NCBI GenBank assembly: GCA_012719355.1
Contig: JAAYAM010000018.1
Span: forward strand, 1-35,757
Direction: 5' to 3'
Length of the DNA stretch: 35,757 bases
Source of the DNA: Acidobacteriota bacterium
GTDB taxonomy: Bacteria; Acidobacteriota; UBA6911
The notes beneath the pieces are model-generated. The model was not told the DNA's origin and did not search any database. It saw only the letters and a program-made list of their open reading frames with translations. The translations under genes were made by a program, and so were the position numbers. Of the stretch, positions 24,397 to 31,994 are shown one piece after another. The first letter of the stretch is position 1. Each line of letters opens with the position of its first letter.

Positions 24397-24947
24397 GCAA
24401 CTCTATCACGCGAAAGAAAGCGGCCGACGCGAGGCAGGAACAGATTGCCGCAAAGAACCCGCAGTTTGAACCTGAAGAGGGGCCTCCTCGGTTCATCGCC
24501 GACGTCATGCTGGGGAGACTGGCAAGATGGCTGCGCATCGCCGGATTTGACGTCCTTTACTCAAACAGTTTCTCGGATGACGAACTGATTGACGTTTCCT
24601 GCAGGGAACGGCGTATTCTGCTGTCGCGGGACACCAGGCTTCTGATCAGGCGTACGGTCCGGTCATTTATCTACATAGAAAGCCAGGATGTTCTCGAGCA
24701 GGTTCGGCAGGTCTTCAAGGCCGTGAACGTCGGCAGCCTGGATTCGCTCCTCACACGGTGCCTTTCCTGCAACGAGGCGCTGCTCGCAATCCCACGCGAA
24801 TCCGTTCGGAAAGCTGTGCCCGAGTATGTCTACAGGACTCAGAAAAGCTTCAAGTCCTGTCCAACGTGTGGCAGGGTTTTCTGGGCCGGAACCCACCGTG
24901 CTTCCGTGGTTCGCATACTCGAAGACCTGCTTGCCTCCCGCTGCTGA
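24393..24947 (+). CDS. Mut7-C RNase-domain protein with zinc ribbon
   Basis: The 184-residue protein matches the Mut7-C family: a PIN-like domain '[21 protein letters not shown]' with acidic D37, D62, D63, E64 and D80 ('[10 protein letters not shown]') as likely metal ligands, then a C-terminal zinc ribbon made by C123-x2-C126 and C156-x2-C159. The family is predicted to be a metal-dependent RNase by relation to PIN nucleases and the C-terminus of Mut-7; direct biochemical proof in bacteria is limited. The first 30 residues are charged and probably disordered. The ATG overlaps the gatB stop (ATGA), so the two are cotranslated. Confidence 0.85.
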   Translation: MSNSITRKKAADARQEQIAAKNPQFEPEEGPPRFIADVMLGRLARWLRIAGFDVLYSNSFSDDELIDVSCRERRILLSRDTRLLIRRTVRSFIYIESQDVLEQVRQVFKAVNVGSLDSLLTRCLSCNEALLAIPRESVRKAVPEYVYRTQKSFKSCPTCGRVFWAGTHRASVVRILEDLLASRC

Positions 24948-25019
24948 ATAGTGTTTGCCGCATAAGTGACTCCGGCTATTATGGTGCATTGCAAATTCTA
25001 CGGAGGACGTGGTTCGATC

Positions 25020-25577
25020 ATGAGGCACTTGCTTGTTGCATTGATACTGCTCGCGATTCTCTGTCCGTCGGCTTTTGCACAGGCCAGAGGCTCGTCGCCC
25101 AGCAGCGCCGCACCGGCGGGAGAGACGATCACCGGGATCATCAGTTGTGGAGAGGGATACACGTCACATGAACTTTACGATGTGAAGCTTACGCTCAAGG
25201 AAGTGATCAGAGGAGAGGAAGCGTGGAAACGCCTTCAGGCGGCCGATACCGGCAATACTCCTGCTCCGGCGGGAATGGAGTATCTACTCGCGCTGGTGAG
25301 ATTCGAGTATTACGCTCGAGGGGTGCCGGGCCTCTGCGTGCACAAACTCCTTCCTGACCATTTCACCGCTTATTCAGCCGCAGGCGAAGACTACAAGCAG
25401 GTACCGGTGGTTCCTCCCCGGCCGAAGTTGCGTCAGGATCTCAAGTCGGGGGATTCCTTTGAAGGCTGGCTTGTATTCGCAGTTGCTGCAGACGATAACG
25501 CTCCCCTGATGTCCTATTCGGCCGAGAGCGGCGGCGCGGTCCAGCATGGTGAGAGTCAGTGGTTTGTCCTGCGCTGA
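25020..25577 (+). CDS. Secreted protein, DUF4352-like
   Basis: The 185-residue precursor has a clear signal peptide (MRHLLVALILLAILCPSAFA, cleavage before QA). The rest looks like a single beta-sandwich: strands around 'YDVKLTLKEVIRG', 'AGMEYLLALVRFEYYARG', 'FTAYSAAGEDYKQVPVV', 'LKSGDSFEGWLVFAV' and a final 'SQWFVLR'. This order (functional strand, 'G.EYL...V.F', 'G..F.GWLVF.V', 'WF.L') resembles DUF4352/telokin-like extracellular domains, but I cannot confirm the family. The ATG at 25020 follows CGGAGGA; an in-frame GTG at 24966 would bury the signal peptide and is rejected. Function unknown. It lies between Mut7-C and rnr. Confidence 0.75.
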   Translation: MRHLLVALILLAILCPSAFAQARGSSPSSAAPAGETITGIISCGEGYTSHELYDVKLTLKEVIRGEEAWKRLQAADTGNTPAPAGMEYLLALVRFEYYARGVPGLCVHKLLPDHFTAYSAAGEDYKQVPVVPPRPKLRQDLKSGDSFEGWLVFAVAADDNAPLMSYSAESGGAVQHGESQWFVLR

Positions 25578-25640
25578 GCGCAACCGCCGTATTGTATCTG
25601 CCCGGAACGCGTCATACCCTGATAGGTTGAGAGAGGACAA

Positions 25641-27818
25641 GTGCTCACGAAATCGCAGAAGGACAGGGCGTTGCGGTATATACGATCCCTGAAAAACGGG
25701 GAGTTCACCTTCCGAGACGTCGTCCGCGTTCTGGATATCGACAGTGATGACCGCAGGAGTCTGCGGAATTATCTGGACGAACTGGACTCGGAAGGAGTGA
25801 TCCACCGGGTGAAACGGGCGCGCTATACGACCGCCGCGCGCGAAAACCTTGTTTCCGGAGTTCTGACCTGTCACCGGGATGGCTACGGTTTTCTGGTTCC
25901 CGATGAACGGACTCTCCAGAAGGAAGACATCTTCATTCCTGCCCGCAACATGGAAGACGCCCTCCATGGCGACCGGGTGCTGGTCAAGATCTCAAAGCGA
26001 AAGATTCCGGAGAGGAGAGGGTTCCGCGGACGCAGGGTAGGAGCGCGGGAGGAGAAAGAAAGGACCGAGGGAACGGTCGTCAGGGTACTCGAACGCAAGT
26101 ACCCCACAATAGTCGGACGATACTATGCTCACCCCCGATTCCCCTTCATCGTCCCCCTAGACACGCGTGTGTGTCACGACATTCGCGTCTCCTACAAAGA
26201 CGGCAAGGAAGCTCGCGACGGGCAGATTGTCGCGGCTGAAATCACGATTGTTCCCGGACGGAACCGGACCCCGCAGGGCCGGATAGTAGAAGTGCTGGGC
26301 TACCCGGATGATCCGGGAATTGAGTACAGAATTGTCCAACACAAATTCGGATTGCCGGTGGAATTCAGCTCCGAGGCCAATAGGGAGGCGGAAAGCCTTC
26401 CTGAAAGCCTCTCTGCGGAGGAAGCGGCGGGACGCGAAGATTTCCGCGACGAGGTCGTCGTCACGATCGACGGCGAGTCGGCCAGGGACTTCGACGATGC
26501 GGTAGGGCTCAAGAGACTCCCTTCAGGCAACTACCTCCTGAGCGTTCATATCGCTGATGTTTCCCATTACGTCAGGGAAGGAACCGCTCTGGACGCCGAC
26601 GCCTACGCGCGCGGGACGTCCGTGTACTTCCCGGACAGGGCAATACCGATGCTCCCTCCCAGACTCTCCAGCGGAATCTGCAGCCTGAAGCCTGAAGTCG
26701 ACAGGCTGGTCATTTCCGCACTGATCGAAGTGGATCCCAAGGGGAAGGTGGTTAACAGGCGCTTTGTCAAAGGGGTGATCCGAAGCCGTGCGAGGATGAC
26801 CTACACGAGCGTCGCGGCTATCCTGACGGATCCCGGATCAAAGGAGAGAAGCCGGTATGCGGAACTGGTGGGACTCTTCGAACTCATGGAGGAACTCTGC
26901 ATCGTCCTGTCAAACAAGAGATATCGCAGAGGAGCCGTCGATTTCGATCTGCCGGAACCCGATATGGAATTTGATGAGAGCGGCAGGGTTATCAGGATCG
27001 TACCGGCGGAGCGTAATATCGCCCACCGCATCGTTGAAGAGTTCATGCTCCTGGCCAACGAATGCGTGGCCGAAAGACTGACTGCATCAGGCGGCCCTGT
27101 CCTCTACCGAATCCACGAGAAGCCGGATCCGCTGAAGGTCGAGCAGTTCGCCGACTTCGCACTGGCACTCGGCTACAAGCTGGAAAAACGGAATGGGGAA
27201 TACCGGCCGAAAGACTTCCAGCGGTTCGTGGCAAAGCTCGGAGGCAAGGTCGAGCAGAGATTCCTCGCGTATCTGATGCTGCGGTCATTTATGCAGGCCC
27301 GTTATTCTGAAGCCAATCTGGGCCACTTCGGACTCGCGACGGCCGAGTACACCCACTTCACTTCTCCTATCCGCCGCTATCCCGATCTGCTCGTCCATCG
27401 CTTGCTGAAGGCCGACATGGGAGACAGGACCGAGCCCGGGTGGAAGGAAAGACTGGCGGAACGGCTGCCGGAAATTGCCTCCCACACCTCTTCACGCGAG
27501 CGTAATGCCGACGATGCGGAGCGGGAAATCGAAAAGATCAAGAAGGTTCAGTTCATGTCCGACAAAGTCGGAGAAGAATTCGACGCGATCGTGCTTTCGG
27601 CTATGCACCAGGGGTTCTTCGTTGAACTCCTCGACCACTTCGTCGAGGGATTTGTGCCGGCCGGCGCCCTGATGGATGACGTCTACGGCTACCACGAAAG
27701 AACCCATTCCTTCATCGGGGAGAGGAGGCGGCGGCGTTTTGAACTGGGATCGCGCGTGCGCGTGCGCCTCGACAGCGCTGATGTGGAAACGGCGCGGCTC
27801 ACATTTTCGGTCGTATGA
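25641..27818 (+). CDS. rnr: Ribonuclease R
   Basis: RNase R is a processive 3'-5' exoribonuclease that can degrade structured RNA. The 725-residue protein has an N-terminal winged helix (about 5-70), cold-shock domains (about 70-215) and the RNB catalytic domain (about 255-580), with D277, D283, D285 and D286 in 'DGESARDFDDAV'. The 'HFTSPIRRYPDLLVHR' signature and a C-terminal S1 domain (about 640-725, 'GEEFDAIVLSAMHQGFFVEL') follow. It lacks the long basic tail of the E. coli enzyme (813 residues). The start is GTG 25641, with GAGAGGA upstream. It converges on selA, leaving only nine bases between stops. Confidence 0.95.
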   Translation: MLTKSQKDRALRYIRSLKNGEFTFRDVVRVLDIDSDDRRSLRNYLDELDSEGVIHRVKRARYTTAARENLVSGVLTCHRDGYGFLVPDERTLQKEDIFIPARNMEDALHGDRVLVKISKRKIPERRGFRGRRVGAREEKERTEGTVVRVLERKYPTIVGRYYAHPRFPFIVPLDTRVCHDIRVSYKDGKEARDGQIVAAEITIVPGRNRTPQGRIVEVLGYPDDPGIEYRIVQHKFGLPVEFSSEANREAESLPESLSAEEAAGREDFRDEVVVTIDGESARDFDDAVGLKRLPSGNYLLSVHIADVSHYVREGTALDADAYARGTSVYFPDRAIPMLPPRLSSGICSLKPEVDRLVISALIEVDPKGKVVNRRFVKGVIRSRARMTYTSVAAILTDPGSKERSRYAELVGLFELMEELCIVLSNKRYRRGAVDFDLPEPDMEFDESGRVIRIVPAERNIAHRIVEEFMLLANECVAERLTASGGPVLYRIHEKPDPLKVEQFADFALALGYKLEKRNGEYRPKDFQRFVAKLGGKVEQRFLAYLMLRSFMQARYSEANLGHFGLATAEYTHFTSPIRRYPDLLVHRLLKADMGDRTEPGWKERLAERLPEIASHTSSRERNADDAEREIEKIKKVQFMSDKVGEEFDAIVLSAMHQGFFVELLDHFVEGFVPAGALMDDVYGYHERTHSFIGERRRRRFELGSRVRVRLDSADVETARLTFSVV

Positions 27819-27827
27819 TTTCGTTCA

Positions 27828-29234
27828 TCAGGCAGGTTCAGCCAGTGCTTTCTGAATCCCCGATATCAGGAAGGGCTCCTGTTCCGGAAAGACAGTGCGA
27901 AGGTCGATCAGGCACCTGTCCATTTCCAGGCGCACGATGATCGCCGGATCCTGCAGACGCAGTCTTGATTCGATAGCGTTGGGACCTGTGTGTGCCACCT
28001 CGAGAGCAATCAGAGTCGTTGGGAGCCGGCACTCAGGGCATGATCCGCCTCCCACCACCGAACTCCCTTCCGCCAGCGAAACCCGGACATCTGACGGGAG
28101 CGCGGATTTAAGTCTGCGGGCGAACGCCCCGGCACGCTTTTTCAGATCCGCAGCCGTCATGGCGATCATTCGCACGACCGGTATCTCCTCAGCCGCCCTG
28201 CCCAATCGGTAGCTCGCGAGGGTGGCCTCCAGGGCGCCATAGATCAGCTTTTCCACCCTGTAAGTCCGCATCAGCGGATTCCTCCTGATCAAGCCGACCA
28301 GTTTGCCCGCACCTGCAATTATTCCGGCCTGCGGCCCTCCCAGAAGTTTGTCGCCGCTGAAACAGATCAGGTCAGCCCCTGCAGCCAGGCTTTCCTGCGC
28401 CACCGGTTCATCCTGGATTCCATAGGGTTTCAGATCCACTAACAAACCGCTGCCGATGTCCTCGACGAGCGGAATTCCAGCCTCCCTCGACAGGTTCACG
28501 AGCTCACGAAGTCCGGGCTTTTCAACGAAGCCGAGCATCCGGAAATTGCTGGGGTGAACGCGCAGCAGCAACGCGGTATTGGGTCCTATGGCATCCCGGT
28601 AATCCTGGATACGCGTCTTGTTCGTCGTCCCCACCTCGCGCAGGATAGCGCCGCTACGGCTCATGATATCGGGTATCCGAAAGGAACCTCCGATCTCCAC
28701 CAGTTCGCCGCGGGAAACGATCACTTCCCTGCCGCAGGCAAGTGAATTGAGAATAAGATACACTGCGGCCGAGTTGTTGTTCACCACCGTGGCAGCTTCA
28801 CAACCGAGCACCTCCTGCAGCAGAGGCTCAAGAAGTTTGTCACGGTGAGACCTTCCGCCCGAATCAATATCGTATTCCAGGTTTGTGTAATTGCCGGAAA
28901 ATGCCGATAGACTCTTTTGGGCTGCTTCCGACAGAAGCGCCCGTCCGAGGTTTGTGTGGAGAACGACGCCCGTGGCATTGATCAGAGTCCGGAGCTTCGG
29001 CCGCAGCCGTCGTTCCACCGTCTCGAGCAGGGACATTTCGATCTTCTCCGGGCTCAAGTCGCCGGCGGAAACCTCGCCGGACAGAATCGCATCACGAATT
29101 CCCTGGAGGAGTCTCTGGATTTCTGAGACAACGAATTCCCTGCCGGTGCGGTCGATGCACGACACTATCGCCGGCCGCAACAGCAGTTGATCAACCGGAG
29201 GAATTTTTCGAAGCAGATGCTGTCGCTCAATCAT
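27828..29234 (-). CDS. selA: L-seryl-tRNA(Sec) selenium transferase
   Basis: SelA converts Ser-tRNA(Sec) to Sec-tRNA(Sec) with selenophosphate, using PLP. The 468-residue protein has the N-terminal tRNA-binding region 'LLRKIPPVDQLL', the fold-type I core with 'NATGVVLHTNLGRALL', 'NNNSAAVYLIL' and 'EVGTTNKTR', and the PLP lysine K296 in 'SGDKLLGGPQAG'. Length is standard. selB, selC and selD are not in the window, and no selenoprotein with an in-frame TGA was recognised here. The ATG at 29234 has no clear ribosome site but lies six bases after a candidate -10 box. Confidence 0.95.
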   Translation of the reverse strand: MIERQHLLRKIPPVDQLLLRPAIVSCIDRTGREFVVSEIQRLLQGIRDAILSGEVSAGDLSPEKIEMSLLETVERRLRPKLRTLINATGVVLHTNLGRALLSEAAQKSLSAFSGNYTNLEYDIDSGGRSHRDKLLEPLLQEVLGCEAATVVNNNSAAVYLILNSLACGREVIVSRGELVEIGGSFRIPDIMSRSGAILREVGTTNKTRIQDYRDAIGPNTALLLRVHPSNFRMLGFVEKPGLRELVNLSREAGIPLVEDIGSGLLVDLKPYGIQDEPVAQESLAAGADLICFSGDKLLGGPQAGIIAGAGKLVGLIRRNPLMRTYRVEKLIYGALEATLASYRLGRAAEEIPVVRMIAMTAADLKKRAGAFARRLKSALPSDVRVSLAEGSSVVGGGSCPECRLPTTLIALEVAHTGPNAIESRLRLQDPAIIVRLEMDRCLIDLRTVFPEQEPFLISGIQKALAEPA

Positions 29235-29240
29235 GCGTAG

Positions 29241-29269
29241 ATTTCAACACATGGCACTAACACTGTCAA
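29241..29269 (-). promoter_or_regulatory. Promoter of selA, possibly leaderless
   Basis: On the minus strand a perfect TTGACA (29264-29269) and TGAAAT (29241-29246, 4/6) are 17 bases apart. The -10 ends six bases before the selA ATG, so the transcript would start at or within a base or two of the start codon. This matches the missing ribosome site. Confidence 0.5.
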
Positions 29270-29309
29270 TTGAATGATTTACAGCACACCCGCTTCTTGA
29301 GGAACGGCT

Positions 29310-29876
29310 ATGTACGACGAAGACCTGGCAAATCTGGAAGACTGCCTGCGAAGGCTCAAAACCGAATATCACATCTTCTTTGCAGGGAACCGAAAAACCC
29401 CGCCCGACGACCTGAGACTCCGGGTCGAGAAAATGGTCAAGAGACTCTCCGAATGCTCAGATCTGTCGTTTTCGCAGCGCTTCCGTTTCAATACTCTCAT
29501 TACCCGGTACTACGTCTACCGGGACCTCTGGCGAAGAACCCAGGCCGAGAAAGAAATGGGGAGAGATGCCGGAACCGAAGCGGCACCCGCACGAGACACG
29601 ACTCCTCACCATGGACGCACTGCACAAGACAAAATCCGTATCTCGATCTCAGATCCCAAAGCCGAGGAAGAGAAAGTGCGGGCCCTCTATGATGCACTAC
29701 TGCGTGTGAAAGGAAGTGGCGAAAACGAGACACCACTCTCTTATGCCCAGTTCGCAAAGTACATAGCAACGCAGACGCGCAACATTCAGACAAAACACAA
29801 CTGCACGGCCGTCGCTTTTTCTATTGCAATCGAGGACGATGCTATTCGATTCACAGCCTCAGCCGACAGCCGCTGA
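29310..29876 (+). CDS. MXAN_5187-type C-terminal domain protein
   Basis: The 188-residue soluble protein begins with a helical segment 'LKTEYHIFFAGNRKTPP' followed by 'RFRFNTLITRYYVYRDLWRR', then a charged, probably flexible middle (about 85-115) and a C-terminal half with 'LYDALLRVK', 'LSYAQFAKYIATQ' and 'FSIAIEDDAIRFTA'. The 'YE.FFAGNRK.PP...R' plus 'RF.FN.L..RY..Y...W' pattern is what I recall for the domain named after Myxococcus MXAN_5187. Its function is not established. TGAGGA provides a good ribosome site. It is divergent from selA, and its stop directly abuts the stop of the cold-shock gene on the other strand. Confidence 0.65.
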   Translation: MYDEDLANLEDCLRRLKTEYHIFFAGNRKTPPDDLRLRVEKMVKRLSECSDLSFSQRFRFNTLITRYYVYRDLWRRTQAEKEMGRDAGTEAAPARDTTPHHGRTAQDKIRISISDPKAEEEKVRALYDALLRVKGSGENETPLSYAQFAKYIATQTRNIQTKHNCTAVAFSIAIEDDAIRFTASADSR

Positions 29877-30107
29877 CTATCCCGCAGCCTGTCTCTGTGG
29901 TTCAAGTCTGACCACGTGCTCAGCCTGCGGGCCGCGCGGTCCCTGCTTGACATCGAACTCCACCTGTTCGCCTTCACGAAGCGTTCTGTAGCCTTTTTCC
30001 TGAATTGAACTGTAGTGAACGAAGACATCTGCTCCTGAAGGTTGTGAGATGAATCCGTATCCTTTTGTGTTGTTGAACCACTTGACAGTGCCCGTTACTT
30101 TACTCAT
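29877..30107 (-). CDS. Cold-shock domain protein (CspA family)
   Basis: The 76-residue single-domain RNA/DNA chaperone shows '[15 protein letters not shown]', containing RNP1 (KGYGFI), and RNP2 'VFVHYS', with the usual '[20 protein letters not shown]' end. The C-terminal extension '[10 protein letters not shown]' is slightly longer than in E. coli CspA. The ATG at 30107 is preceded by AGAGGGGA and gives the standard N-terminus; an in-frame upstream ATG at 30152 adds 15 cysteine-containing residues unlike the family. The likely promoter lies about 100 bases upstream, leaving a long leader as in other csp genes. Confidence 0.93.
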   Translation of the reverse strand: MSKVTGTVKWFNNTKGYGFISQPSGADVFVHYSSIQEKGYRTLREGEQVEFDVKQGPRGPQAEHVVRLEPQRQAAG

Positions 30108-30186
30108 GACATTCCCCTCTAAACAACACCTTCGCACGTTGTAGCAGGCCAAATACAGCCTCGAGGCGATTCAGCCCTGTACCGAC

Positions 30187-30220
30187 AAAAAGACTAGAGA
30201 TTTTTGGGAAAAGCCTAGTC
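30187..30220 (-). terminator. Hairpin plus T-run in the csp upstream region
   Basis: Read on the minus strand, GACTAG (30220-30215) pairs with CTAGTC (30197-30192), with an inner TTTT/AAAA pairing around CCC, and is followed by five T (30191-30187). It looks like a weak intrinsic terminator upstream of the csp ORF. The 5' arm overlaps the candidate csp -10 box, so it may instead be a DNA operator. Confidence 0.4.
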
Positions 30221-30241
30221 GAGTGTATTCAGGATTGTCAA
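30212..30241 (-). promoter_or_regulatory. Candidate promoter of the cold-shock gene
   Basis: On the minus strand a perfect TTGACA (30236-30241) and TAGGCT (30212-30217) are 18 bases apart. The -10 matches only at the key first, second and last positions. The predicted leader is about 98 bases, typical of cold-shock genes. Confidence 0.45.
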
Positions 30242-30306
30242 GAACAAAATTAGAAACCTCGTTTTGGGTTCCCTTCCCTCTTGCCCGAGGGGCGGGAATT
30301 TGGTTC

Positions 30307-30336
30307 TTGTAACCGCTTCCGGGAAGAAAGCATAAT
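30307..30336 (+). promoter_or_regulatory. Promoter of purH with a repeated TCCGGGAAG element
   Basis: TTGTAA (30307-30312) and CATAAT (30331-30336) are 18 bases apart, and transcription would begin near 30343. A nine-base direct repeat TCCGGGAAG occurs at 30318-30326, between the boxes, and at 30352-30360, just past the start point. The first copy sits in the palindrome CTTCC-G-GGAAG, and the period is 34 bases. This could be an operator. Confidence 0.45.
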
Positions 30337-30406
30337 AAACTTTTGAGAGTCTCCGGGAAGTCATGTTGGAACCGTCTTTTAGAGTTATTCATCCGAGGAG
30401 GTACCC

Positions 30407-31972
30407 GTGATCCAACTACACAGAGCTCTTATCAGCGTCTCCGACAAAACCGACCTCATCCCGCTGGCGAAGCTGCTTCACGATTTGGGGGTCGAACTCC
30501 TATCGACCGGCGGAACCGCAAGCCACCTGCGTGATCACAATCTCCCGGTGACGGATGTCTCGGAATACACCGGTTTTCCCGAAATCCTTGATGGAAGGGT
30601 AAAAACCCTTCACCCCAAAATCCACGGCGGGCTCCTTGCTATTAGAGAAAAAGCATCGCACCTCGCCCAGTTGAAAACCCAGCAGATTCAACCGATAGAC
30701 ATGGTCGTGGTGAATCTCTATCCCTTTCGCGAGACTGCGGCAAAGGAAGGGGTAAGTTTCCACGAGGTGATCGAACAGATCGACATCGGCGGACCCAGCA
30801 TGATCCGTTCTGCGGCAAAGAACCATGCCGGCGTCGTCGTCCTGACAGATCCACGCGACTACAGGTGGGTGATGGAGGAGTTGAGGGCCAGCGGTGGAAA
30901 AGTGAGCGACGCCACGTTATTCACCCTTGCGCAGAAGGCTTTTGCAGCAACAGCTTCCTACGACAGCGCAATTGCGACCTGGTTTTCCGAAAGGACATGG
31001 TCGCCTGACGGGCCAAAGAAGGAAGTCTTGGGAATGCCGGCGATAGAAGTACTCTCCCTGGAAAAGATGACCGACCTTCGCTACGGGGAGAATCCTCACC
31101 AGCGGGCGGCGCTGTACCGGAGATCGGGTGAACCTGCCGGAGGCGTCGCCGGAGCCCAGTTCCTGCACGGCAAAGAGCTGAGCTATAACAACCTCCTGGA
31201 TTCCGACGGAGCATGGGCCCTCGTGCTGGAGTTTGACAGGCCGGCCGCGGCAATCATAAAGCATACAAATCCCTGCGGCGTCGCACAGTCAGACACGCTG
31301 GCCGACGCCTACACGCTGGCCAGGGAGAGCGACCCGGTATCGGCCTTCGGTTCCGTTGTCGCGTTGAACCGGACAGTCGATGTCGATACGGCTGATGAGA
31401 TTAACAAGACCTTTGTTGAAGTCGTGCTCGCGCCGGATTTCGAAAGCGAAGCACTGGCAATCCTGCAGCAGAAGAAGAATATACGACTGTTGAAAGTCGG
31501 ACCCGACATCCGTCTGGACCTCCAGCACCGACAGATCGGGGGAGGCTTCCTGGTACAGGACAAAGACGTACACTTCACGCTGGCAAAGGATCTTAAAGTA
31601 GTGACCCGGCGTCAGCCGACAGAGGAGGAGATTGAAGCGCTTCTCTTTGGATGGCGTGTCGTGAAGCACGTCAAATCAAACGCGATCGTTTTCTGCGACG
31701 CTTCAAGGATGCTGGGCATCGGCGCCGGCCAGACAAGCCGTGTCGATGCTGTGAAATGGGGAGCGTCGAAGGCAACGCTTCCGCTTCAGGGGAGTTCGAT
31801 GGCGTCGGATGCCTTCTTCCCCTTCCCTGACGGATTGCTGACAGCGGTTCGCTATGGCATCCGCTCAGTCATTCAACCCGGCGGTTCAGTGCGCGATGCC
31901 GAAGTCATAGCCGCAGCCGACGAAAACGATGTCGCGATGGTATTCACGGGGATACGTCACTTCAAGCATTAG
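30407..31972 (+). CDS. purH: Bifunctional AICAR transformylase/IMP cyclohydrolase
   Basis: PurH catalyses the last two steps of de novo IMP synthesis. The 521-residue protein has the N-terminal MGS-like cyclohydrolase domain ('RALISVSDKTDLIPLAKLL', 'ELLSTGGTASHL', 'GRVKTLHPKIHGGLL', 'VVVNLYPF', 'IDIGGPSMIRSAAKNH'). The C-terminal transformylase domain contains 'LRYGENPHQRAALY', 'KELSYNNLLD', 'AAAIIKHTNPCGVA', 'SNAIVF' and the terminal 'VFTGIRHFKH'. The GTG start at 30407 follows a very strong GAGGAGG ribosome site five bases upstream. Full length; no other pur gene is nearby. Confidence 0.97.
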   Translation: MIQLHRALISVSDKTDLIPLAKLLHDLGVELLSTGGTASHLRDHNLPVTDVSEYTGFPEILDGRVKTLHPKIHGGLLAIREKASHLAQLKTQQIQPIDMVVVNLYPFRETAAKEGVSFHEVIEQIDIGGPSMIRSAAKNHAGVVVLTDPRDYRWVMEELRASGGKVSDATLFTLAQKAFAATASYDSAIATWFSERTWSPDGPKKEVLGMPAIEVLSLEKMTDLRYGENPHQRAALYRRSGEPAGGVAGAQFLHGKELSYNNLLDSDGAWALVLEFDRPAAAIIKHTNPCGVAQSDTLADAYTLARESDPVSAFGSVVALNRTVDVDTADEINKTFVEVVLAPDFESEALAILQQKKNIRLLKVGPDIRLDLQHRQIGGGFLVQDKDVHFTLAKDLKVVTRRQPTEEEIEALLFGWRVVKHVKSNAIVFCDASRMLGIGAGQTSRVDAVKWGASKATLPLQGSSMASDAFFPFPDGLLTAVRYGIRSVIQPGGSVRDAEVIAAADENDVAMVFTGIRHFKH

Positions 31973-31994
31973 GTTTTTGCGAGCACCTGATTAG

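Noticed and set aside
30108-30152. Longer start for the cold-shock protein
   Set aside because: The 15 added residues (with three Cys) are unlike any cold-shock protein, and the AGAGGGGA ribosome site serves the ATG at 30107.
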